DNA from: Proteles cristata cristata
Taxonomy: Eukaryota; Chordata; Mammalia; Carnivora; Hyaenidae
NCBI GenBank assembly: GCA_017311185.1
Contig: JAESUZ010000753.1
Span: 1,736,001 to 1,800,000 of the forward strand
DNA length: 64,000 nt
Direction of reading: 5' to 3'
Each line of letters begins with the position of its first letter. Within the stretch, counting starts at the first letter, position 1. Below are positions 56,345 to 64,000 of this stretch, piece by piece. A program made the translations under genes and the position numbers. The notes under the pieces are model-generated. The model ran no database searches, was not told where the DNA came from, and was given only the letters and a program-made list of their open reading frames with translations.

Positions 56345-56359
56345 TCTCCTGGACATTTT

Positions 56360-57258
56360 AATCCACATTCAATTCAATTAAATATTGTTGTACTAAGTTT
56401 TTGGGAGTCAAAAATTAAATAAACCTTTCCCTATATGATCTAACATTATAGTTGGGGAGTTAGCCAGAGAAAGGAGTTGTTACAACATAGATAATAATTA
56501 CAAATGCAGTTTTAGCAAGCAATAAAATTTACCAAGTATGGAAGTAACATAGATGAAGGGGTCATTAATAGGGTGGTAGGCATATTCTAGGTGAAACTCA
56601 TTTTTCCCTTCAAATGTACTCTTCCTATATTCTATACTTTCATTAGTAGTCCAACTGAGCACACTTTGTTCAGTCTAGAAACAGGGCAATCTAAAATCGT
56701 TCCAAATCCCCAAGTATAGTTGGTTGGCAAATTGCACACATTTTACCTTTTTATTACTTAAATTTACCCCCTTGTCATTGTATACTATAGTCATTATACT
56801 TTGTGTCCTTGTAATTTCTCATTTCATAATTATTTACTCAGTAAAAGTTAATTGAATAGCAATATATTATAAGTAAGGCTTTATACTAGAAAAAGTTGTA
56901 GGAAAGAAAGTCACAACCCTGTGGGTAAGGCATAACCAAAGAGATGGTTATACTATTGTGATAAGTGATAGAGTGGAGATACTGGGGAACATATGGGAAC
57001 TGGAGGTCAGGAGAACCTAATCCAAGCTGGGGCTCAGGTTTGCCCAACCAGAGGCTGAGTCTTAAAGCAGTAGTAAACTCCGTGCAGAGGGGGAAGAGTG
57101 GAATATACCTACATTGTTTTCCTTTATATATACTAAAGAAATATCACTTCAGAGACATTACTTTGGGTGACTGGACTTAATGTTGCTGTTGCTCAAATAT
57201 AGTTTTTTAACTGATCATCACTAATTTAGAAGATTATCAGTAATAGTATATCATTATA
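56360..57258. other. Nothing recognised
   Basis: AT-rich; a GC-richer patch at 56960-57090 shows no recognisable exon. Confidence 0.3.
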
Positions 57259-57909
57259 CAGTTGATCCTTCATTATTCACCAATTCTGTACTTTCATATT
57301 TGCCCTCACTAGAATGTATTTGTAACCCTGAAATCAGAATTCGAGATGCTTTCCTGGTCATTTGCAGACATATGCATAGGCAGAGCAGCAAAAAAAGATT
57401 ATCTATTTATCTATCTATCTATCTATCTGAATCCTGTGTTCCCAGTTGAGGTCCAAACAAAGCAGTGCTTAGACTTATTTCAGCTCTCATTAAGAAGTCT
57501 TTGTGATCTAGTTAGAGTATTTTTGCATTTTTATGCTTTTTGTTGGTGATTTCACTGTTTAAAGTAATATTTCAGCGTAGGGCTGAATTGCTGTCTAATC
57601 CTTGTCTTGTCCTGGGCACAAGATGGCTATGATGTGAGAGAGAATACATGTGTTAGATAAGATTCATACAAGTTATAGTACCATTGGCCACGAGTTCAAT
57701 ATTCCATTAAATGAGGTGTCTAAACAGAAACATGCATAAAACAAGATTATGTATTGACGACCTGACTTAACTCTACCATTTCACTTGTATTCACTAATTA
57801 GTATTATTTGCTAATTAGTATTAGTATTCACAAATTAGTATTCGCTAATTTAGCATCCATGACAACTTTATAGAACATAACTGTAGCAAATAATGAGAAT
57901 CAACTACTG
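57259..57909 (+). mobile_element. DNA transposon with terminal inverted repeats (Tigger-like)
   Basis: The left end CAGTTGATCCTTCATTATTC and the right end, read inverted as CAGTAGTTGATTCTCATTAT, match; a TA precedes the left end. About 650 bp with no open frame, so a non-autonomous remnant. An ATCT microsatellite (57400-57428) lies inside. Confidence 0.7.
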
Positions 57910-58184
57910 TGCAGGTAAATTTGACTTTGGGAGACAGCCAAAGTGATTTATGGCCAGGAGAGATGGGTTAGATGAAGATTGTTAAACTGGCCAATATAGA
58001 GGTATGATGATTAAAGTCTTTGTCAACCTCTTAAAACATATTCCCCTTTTTGCTAAACAAATAGCTTACCTCACCACCCTAAATACTCTAAATATATTCC
58101 CCTTAGCAGATATGCCCAGGTTGAGAATTAATACATACAAATTTTATTTTATCATCAGCCAGGCTCTGTTTATAGTGAAAACTA

Positions 58185-58396
58185 CAGTTTTTTAAATTTT
58201 TTTTATGTTTACTAATTTTTGAGAGAAGGAGAGAGGGAGCACGAGCCAGGGAGGAGCAGAGAGAGAGAATCCAAGCAGGCTCTGCACTTTAAGCATCGAG
58301 CCCAATACGGGGCTCAAACCCACAAACCATGAGATCATGACCTAAGCTGAATGCAAGAGTTGCATACTTAACTGACTGAGCCACCCAGGCACCCCA
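58185..58396 (-). repeat. SINE, reverse
   Basis: TTTTTTATGTTTACTAATTTTTGAGAG through CACCCAGGCACCCC. Confidence 0.9.
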
Positions 58397-58497
58397 AAAC
58401 TAGGTTTTTAACAGTTTGCTAGATATAATAAAATTTTACTATAGTGCATATTTAGACTTCCCTCTCCCTCTAGTCAAGAATAATTCATGTAAAACAA

Positions 58498-58630
58498 GGG
58501 TTGGCAAACATTTTTGTTAAAGGCAAAACATTTACTTTTTTAGGTTTTGTGGGCCATAGTCTCTGCTGCTACCCCTCAACTCTGCCACCATATAGTGAAA
58601 GCAGCAATAGACATTAGGTACTATTTTACA
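58498..58630 (+). mobile_element. Old hAT-type DNA transposon fragment
   Basis: GGGTTGGCAAACATTTTTGTTAAAGG, TTTTGTGGGCCATAGTCTCT and CAACTCTGCCACCATA are in the order of a common short hAT family. Confidence 0.6.
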
Positions 58631-58804
58631 TATTTGTATTGTAAACTCCCAAGGTCAGGGATCATGCCTTCTACTGTTTTATATACTTCATGGCATATAA
58701 CATAGGAGGGCCTCAATAACTGTTGCTTTGACTCCCTAAGTAGATAATAAAAAGACTACATTTTAAAATATTAAAAAGCCAAAAATTAAACGCCATCCAT
58801 TAAA

Positions 58805-59016
58805 ACAAATTTTTTAATATATATTTATTTTTAAGACACACAGAGACAGAGCATGAGCAGGGGAAGGGCAGAGAGAGGGAGACACAGAATCAGAAGCAGG
58901 CCCTAGGCTCTGAGCTGTCAGCATAGAACCTGATGCGAGATTTGAACCCACGAACTGCGAGATCATGACCTGAGCTGAAGTCGGCCGCCCAATCGACTTA
59001 GCCACTCAGGTGCCCC
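58805..59016 (-). repeat. Feliform SINE, reverse
   Basis: TTTTTTAATATATATTTATTTTTAAGAC through CACTCAGGTGCCCC; a CACCATCCATT-like repeat (CGCCATCCATT/CACCATCCATT) lies on both sides. Confidence 0.92.
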
Positions 59017-59802
59017 AAACACCATCCATTTAAACTTCAGTTATTCTTGAATCCCATTTTTTCTCTTTAAATGTACTTCTTTAAGCAATTACAGTAGTTC
59101 GGGCTCATTTTATTTGGAATTAGGCAGTGGCCTAATTTTATAGTAGTTGTTGAATACTATAGAATATATAGGCTTATTTTATACATTTCCTAATACTTAA
59201 TATTTGCAATAAAGTCCTCGAATCATGGTTGAATCATAGTAGCAGTGGTTTAATTTTGACACTGGATATGACATATTATAAAGATACTTAATAGTTTAGG
59301 TTAGGTACTGATTTAAATTGAAAGAAGTAATTTGAGTTATAAACATTTGGAGAGCTAAACAAACTTGCTGGATAATCAGTTTATTGCAGTCTTGGCTAAG
59401 ATTCTGACAGTTCAGTGAAATAGCAGCCTATAATCTCTCCTCCCTCTCTTCTGTGCTCCAGACTTTTTTTATTTGTGCTATTTGTCTTCTTCTGAAGAGC
59501 TGTTGGTTTCACTGTGGCTACACTACAACTACCCTTTCTCTAGCCAGCCAATTAAGTTTTCCATGGGATTCTGATACCTTCTCTGACTTCTTACAAGAGG
59601 AGAAACTTTAGAAAAGAATAAAGTGAAAATCATATAAATTCCTCATTTCCTAGGGTTGCTTTTACTTTCAACACTGTAAAAGTATACACTAAGTAAGCAT
59701 GTATAAATGGAGCCATTCCCTCTATTTCACTCTTAATGTAAAGTATTATTTTAAAAAAATATAAGCATTTAAAAAATTAAAAAAAAATTAAAAAAAAAAA
59801 AA
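59017..59802. other. Nothing recognised
   Basis: AT-rich sequence ending in an A-run beside the next SINE. Confidence 0.3.
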
Positions 59803-60050
59803 GGGGGCGCCTGGGTGGCTTAGTCAGTTAAGCATCCGACTTTCGCTTAGGTCATGATCTCGCGGTTCGTGGGTTCAAGCCGCGCATCGGGCTCTGTGCT
59901 GGCTGCCAGCTCAGAGCCTGGAGCCTGTTTCAGTTTGTGTTTCCCTCTCTCTCTGACCCTCCCCTGCTCACGGTGTCTCTCTCTGTCCTAGAAATAAATA
60001 AAAAATTAAAAAAAAATTTTTTTTAAAAATAAAAAAAAAAAAAATACAAG
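59803..60050 (+). repeat. Feliform SINE
   Basis: GGGGGCGCCTGGGTGGCTTAG head; GTGCTGGCTGCCAGCTC variant; A/T-rich tail. Confidence 0.94.
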
Positions 60051-60076
60051 CATGTTTTTCTTAAAGATAAAAAATG

Positions 60077-60210
60077 GCGGTGCCTGGGTGGCTCAGTTTG
60101 TTGAACATCTGACTTTGTCTAAGGTCATGATCTCATGACCTTTCTCTTCCCCTCCCCCGCTCTCTCTCTGCCTCCAAAATATAATAAACATTCAAAAAAT
60201 TTTTTAAGAT
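60077..60210 (+). repeat. SINE, internally deleted
   Basis: GCGGTGCCTGGGTGGCTCAG head joined early to the CT-rich end; about 60-80 bp of body are missing. Confidence 0.85.
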
Positions 60211-60231
60211 AAAAAGTAATGGAATACTATG

Positions 60232-60335
60232 GGGGTGCCTGGGTGGCTCAGTTGGCTAAGTGTCCAACTTCAGCTCAGGTCATAATATCATGGTTTGTGA
60301 ATTCAAGGCCCATGTCCATTTAAAAAAAAAACCAG
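60232..60335 (+). repeat. SINE head, 3' truncated
   Basis: GGGGGTGCCTGGGTGGCTCAG through CAAGGCCCATGTCC then an A-run. Confidence 0.85.
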
Positions 60336-60344
60336 AATACTATT

Positions 60345-60489
60345 TTTCTACATTAATGAGGTAAAATTGACAAAACTGTAAGATATTTAGGGTGCACACT
60401 GTGATAATTTGATATAGGTCTGCATTGTAAAAGGATTCCTCCTCTCTAGTTAATCCATAAATCCATCGCCTCACATATTTACCTCTTAA
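60345..60489. repeat. Probable L1 3' UTR piece
   Basis: AATGAGGTAAAATTGACAAAAC, GGGTGCACACTGTGATAA and CATCGCCTCACATATTTACC resemble a common L1 3' segment; it touches the U6 copy. Confidence 0.5.
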
Positions 60490-60589
60490 GATAATAAATG
60501 CTTCACAAATTTGCATGTCATCCTTGCACACGGGCCATGCTAATCTTTCATTGCTATTCCAATTACAGTATAGGTGTTGAACTGAGCAC
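60490..60589 (-). pseudogene. U6 snRNA pseudogene
   Basis: On the minus strand from 60589 the sequence begins GTGCTC and keeps the U6 blocks AGATTAGCATGGCCC, GCAAGGATGACA and GTGAAGC in the right order and spacing, over nearly the full 107-nt length. Many substitutions fall in the 5' stem and ACAGAGA region (here GCAATGA), so it should not work in the spliceosome. Such copies arise by L1-driven retroposition. Confidence 0.88.
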
Positions 60590-60734
60590 TTGGATACTAT
60601 TTTATAAGTCATAATGGACTTTTCTTTAGAGTTCGTCTGTTAAGGTTTTATTTCCCCTAAATGTGCAGGTGAGAGATGTGTATATGTGATATATTTAAGT
60701 TCACAGGTTGAGGTTTCTGCAACACTGGATCATA

Positions 60735-61085
60735 GCACTGGTCACTAGTAGGAACCTCTGAATCTACACTGGCTAATACAGTGGCCACTAGCCACTGAAG
60801 CTAAGGGCCTGGAATGTGGCTATCTGAACTGAGATGTGGAAGTGTAAAATTAACACTAAATTCTGAAGACTTAGTACCAAAAAAGAATGTGAAAGATCTT
60901 ATTATTTTCATATTGATTACATGTCACAATGACAATGTCTTGGATTTATTGGGTTAAATAAAATACATTATAAAAATTTCACTTTTCACTTTTATTAAAA
61001 TGTGGTTTCTAGAAATGTTTACATTACATGTGTGGCTTCCATGTGTAGCTTACTTTATATTTCTGTTGGATAGCATTACTATAGA
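60735..61085 (+). mobile_element. Old DNA-transposon fragment (MER class)
   Basis: CAGTGGCCACTAGCCACTG near the left end and GTGTGGCTTCCATG with GTTGGATAGCA near the right form the ends of a common short DNA transposon, related to the piece at 33181. Confidence 0.55.
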
Positions 61086-61094
61086 TGATATGAT

Positions 61095-61305
61095 CTTCTT
61101 TTTTCAATGTTTATTTATTTTGAGAGAGAGAGCATGCTGTGAGCACATGGGTGTAGGAGGGGTAAAAAGAGAGGGAGAGAGTATTCCAAAAAGGCCCCAC
61201 CTTGTCAGTGCAGAGCCCCACATGGGGCTCTGTCCCACAACCATAGGATCATGACCTGAGCCAAAATCAAGAGTTGGATGGCCAACCAACCACCCAGACA
61301 CGCTG
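61095..61305 (-). repeat. SINE, reverse, diverged
   Basis: TTTTTTCAATGTTTATTTATTTTGAG through ACCACCCAGACACGC. Confidence 0.88.
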
Positions 61306-61594
61306 GTATGATCTTTAAACACAAAGTCGTAGCATCAAATATCAATTTATAAGATCAAATTATAATAACCTTGAATTCTATAGTTTTTTGATTCTCTGAT
61401 TCAGTATTGAAAAGTAATGTAGAGAACACTTTAACTGATTCCAAACTGCTAGGAGAGTATGAGATTAGCTCGCTTTATGTTCACTAGTCCTCTAGTAAAG
61501 CTTTAGAGTGACTTCGTATCAAAGAGGGTTAGAAGGGCAAGTTGTTACTGGGCTATTTTATTAGGATACTTTTTTTTCTTTAAATAAGGAAAGC

Positions 61595-61711
61595 TCTATG
61601 AGGAGGAGGTGTTTTTTTTGGGGAGACCCCATGCACAACTTGGGACTCGAACTTACAACCCCAAGATCAGGAGTCACTTATTCTACCAACTGAGCCAGCT
61701 AAGCACTCCTA
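61595..61711 (-). repeat. Older tRNA-derived SINE, reverse
   Basis: GCACAACTTGGGACTCGAAC through GAGCCAGCTAAGCACTCC. Confidence 0.75.
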
Positions 61712-61779
61712 GGATACACTTTAATACCATCATAGGATAAAATCAGTTCTATACTCCCAAGAAAAGGAAAAAGTATTTA

Positions 61780-61884
61780 AATTTATATTTATTTAAATAA
61801 TCTCTACACCCAATGTTTAACTTGAACTCACAACCCTGAGATCAAGAGTTGAATGTTCCTCCAACTGAGCCAGCTAGGCTTTCC
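61780..61884 (-). repeat. Older tRNA-derived SINE, reverse
   Basis: TTATTTAAATAATCTCTACACCC through GAGCCAGCTAGGCTTTCC. Confidence 0.75.
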
Positions 61885-61954
61885 AGGAAATTATTATTAT
61901 TATTGTTATTATTAAAAAATTTTTTTAACTAATTTGACAATAAACTATTTGTAA

Positions 61955-62166
61955 AAAAAAATTTTTTTTTGATGTTTATTTATTTTTGAGTGACAGAGCA
62001 CACGCAGGGGAGGGGCAGAGAGAGAGGGGGAGACCCAGATTCAGAAGCAGGCTCTAGGCTCTGAGCTGTCAGCACAGAGCCTGATGAGGGCTTGAACTCA
62101 TGAACTGAGAGATCATGACCTGAAGCAAAGTCAGAAGCTCAACGGACTGAGCCACCCAGGCACTCC
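61955..62166 (-). repeat. Feliform SINE, reverse
   Basis: TTTTTTTTTTGATGTTTATTTATTTTTGAG through CACCCAGGCACTCC. Confidence 0.92.
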
Positions 62167-62194
62167 TGTTGTTGTAATTATTATCATTATTACG

Positions 62195-62372
62195 ATTTAT
62201 TTATTTTTTTTTTAGAGAGAGAGAGAGTGCAAGTTGGGGAGAGGGAAGAATCTTAAGCATGCTCCACGCTCAGCATAGAGCCTAAAACGGGGCTCAATCC
62301 CACAACCCTGGGATCATGATCTGAGCTGAAATCCAGAGTCAGACACTCAACCAACTGACCACACCTACGTGC
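62195..62372 (-). repeat. SINE, reverse, diverged
   Basis: ATTTATTTTTTTTTTAGAGAG through ACCACACCTACGTGCC. Confidence 0.85.
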
Positions 62373-62379
62373 CTTATTT

Positions 62380-62489
62380 TATTTTTTTAAGTAGACTTCA
62401 CACCCAGCTCAGAGCCCAACATGGGGCTTAAACTCACAACCCAGAAATCAAAAGTCAGTGCTTAACCAACTGAACCACTCAGGCACCCC
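62380..62489 (-). repeat. Older tRNA-derived SINE, reverse
   Basis: AAGTAGACTTCACACCCAGC through GAACCACTCAGGCACCCC. Confidence 0.78.
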
Positions 62490-62549
62490 AGAAATCAATT
62501 TTTAAAAAAGAAAATATTTCTGATTCAGATAACTCTAGTAATTTTTATA

Positions 62550-62772
62550 AACTTTAAAAAATATTTGTTTATATATTTTGAGAGAAAGAGAATGTGAGTG
62601 AAAACAAGGGAGTGGGATAAAGAGCAAGAGGGAGAGAATAAGAGAATACTATGCAGGCTTCATGCTGTCAGCACAGAGCCCCTTGCTAGGCTCAGTCCCA
62701 TGAACCATGAGATCATGACATGAGCCAAAGTCAAGTGCCAGACATTCAGCCAACTGAGCCACCTAGGTGCCC
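62550..62772 (-). repeat. SINE, reverse, diverged
   Basis: TTTAAAAAATATTTGTTTATATATTTTGAG through CACCTAGGTGCCC. Confidence 0.85.
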
Positions 62773-62814
62773 TGATTTTTATAAACTTCTTAAAGCAGTT
62801 TTGTGCTATCTTAC

Positions 62815-63012
62815 TATTTTTAATGTTTACTTTTGAGAGAGAGAGAGAGAGAGAATGCTGGAGAAGGGCAGCAGAGAGAAAGGGGGACAGAGGATCTGAA
62901 GCAGGCTCCACGTTGAAGGAGAGAGCCTAATATCGGGGTCAAACCCATGAACCATGAGATCATGACCCGAGCCAAAGTTGGATACTTAACCAAGGTGCCA
63001 CCCAGGTGCCCC
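62815..63012 (-). repeat. SINE, reverse
   Basis: TTTTTAATGTTTACTTTTGAGAGAG through CACCCAGGTGCCCC. Confidence 0.88.
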
Positions 63013-63015
63013 CAA

Positions 63016-63226
63016 TTTTTTTTTTGTTTTAATTTAGTTTTGAGAAAGAGAGAGAGACAGCATGAGTGAGGGATGAGCAGACAGAGGGGGAGACACAGAT
63101 TCTGAAGCAGGCTCTAGGCTCTGAGCTGTCAGTGCAGAGCCCGACATGGAGTTCAGACTCAGGACTGTGAGATCATGACCTAAGCCAAAGTCAAATGCCC
63201 AACCAACTTAGCCACCCAGGTGTTCC
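63016..63226 (-). repeat. SINE, reverse
   Basis: TTTTTTTTTGTTTTAATTTAGTTTTGAG through CACCCAGGTGTTCCC. Confidence 0.88.
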
Positions 63227-63239
63227 CCCCCCCCACCAC

Positions 63240-63342
63240 CATGATTTTATTTTTGAGTAATCTCTATACCCAACATGGTGCTCAAACTGAAACCCTGAGA
63301 TCAAGAGTCATACACTCTGCCGACTGAGCCAGCCAGGCACCA
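63240..63342 (-). repeat. Older tRNA-derived SINE, reverse
   Basis: ATTTTTGAGTAATCTCTATACCC through GAGCCAGCCAGGCACC. Confidence 0.75.
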
Positions 63343-63768
63343 CAGTACTTTGAAGTTTTTAAAATTTTGTCGCAAATCATTTGTTTTGTAAAGACCATTA
63401 AGTCAATAAAATGTACAATAAAATAAAGCGTGTATATTCTATTATAGTACTTCCTGAAGGAAAAGTATTGTAAAATAAAGCAATGGCACAGTATAAAACT
63501 TGAAATCATTGGGAATTACTAATATACTATACTGATAAAGTGCTGGGAAGTTCTGGTGGTAAAGATAGTAGTCCAGGAAGAATTATGATTCATAAGGCTC
63601 CTCTTGTTATTTTTTTAGGTTAGCTTGACATCTTTTACTGGTGCTCTTGAAACTTACAAATATTAATGAAACTTTGTTAAGAACGGTGCTCCTTAAGAGA
63701 ACCAAGAAAGTAATTTCATTAGCTTCAAAGTAAATTGATACTTAAGAAATGACAAATAGCAAATATCT
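63343..63768. other. Nothing recognised
   Basis: AT-rich sequence; no exon or repeat assigned. Confidence 0.3.
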
Positions 63769-63792
63769 TTTTTTTTTTTTTTTTAAGTTTGT

Positions 63793-63900
63793 TTTAGGGT
63801 ACCTGGCTGGCTCAGTCAGTAGCCTGCAATTCTTCGTCTTAGGGTGGTGAGTTCGAGCCCCACATTAGGCATACTATTTACTTAAAAAAAAATAAAATAA
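63793..63900 (+). repeat. Older tRNA-derived SINE
   Basis: TTAGGGTACCTGGCTGGCTCAG, GTTCGAGCCCCACATTAGG and an A-rich tail. Confidence 0.8.
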
Positions 63901-63931
63901 AGTTTGTTTCAAAGACCTGATGAATTGGCAC

Positions 63932-64000
63932 TTTTTTTTAAAGTTTATTTATTTATTTTGAGAGCACGAGCTGGGGAGCGCAGAGAGGGAGAGTGAGAAT
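63932..64000 (-). repeat. SINE, reverse, cut by window edge
   Basis: TTTTTTTAAAGTTTATTTATTTATTTTGAG and the purine-rich body begin; the head is outside. Confidence 0.85.

Noticed and set aside
60340..60612. 90-codon minus-strand frame over 60340-60612
   Set aside because: It runs through the U6 pseudogene; the match to U6 RNA explains the sequence.
63300..64000. Possible DNAJB4 first coding exon at the right edge
   Set aside because: No start followed by a J-domain reading or HPD motif was found; only SINE sequence lies at the edge.

Overview
This is vertebrate nuclear DNA, almost certainly from a cat-like (feliform) carnivore. Three things point there: genes broken into short exons with GT/GC-AG introns, one CpG-rich promoter in otherwise AT-rich DNA, and more than fifty copies of the carnivore tRNA-Lys-derived SINE in its feliform form (head reading GGGCGCCTGGGTGGCTCAG, then a CT-rich stretch and an AAATAAA tail). 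Older mammalian repeats (L2, MIR, MER20 and other DNA transposons, probable L1) also occur. The exact species cannot be read from the sequence.

Layout. 1-4510 (+): the 3' end of NEXN (nexilin), with its last two recognised coding exons (2499-2684 and 3146-3517) and 3' UTR. 4540-38640 (-): the whole of FUBP1, running tail-to-tail into NEXN. All 21 coding exons were found; joined in frame they give 644 residues, or 664 with a 60-nt cassette exon, and include four KH domains. The start codon is at 38536 and the stop codon ends at 9218. 38000-39150: a CpG-rich bidirectional promoter with ETS, YY1, inverted CCAAT and three TCGCGAGA-type sites. From about 38.8 kb (+): probably a non-coding first exon (donor at 38863|38864) of the next gene, expected from mammalian gene order to be DNAJB4. 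No J-domain exon occurs before the window ends, so 38.9-64 kb reads as its first intron or as intergenic DNA. That stretch is packed with SINEs, L2/MIR pieces, microsatellites, DNA transposons and a U6 snRNA pseudogene.

Function. NEXN encodes an actin-binding sarcomere protein. FUBP1 encodes a single-strand DNA/RNA-binding regulator of MYC transcription and splicing. They are neighbours by synteny and no shared pathway is implied. The most interesting signals are splicing signals that would give small, mostly in-frame protein variants. FUBP1 has a NAGNAG acceptor, a 9-nt tandem donor, a cassette exon that looks like a duplicate of its neighbour, a GC-AG intron, a candidate 30-nt microexon, a candidate intronic polyadenylated terminal exon and a second strong last acceptor. 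NEXN has a 93-nt candidate intron across its stop codon that would exchange its C-terminus. No wholly unknown system was recognised.
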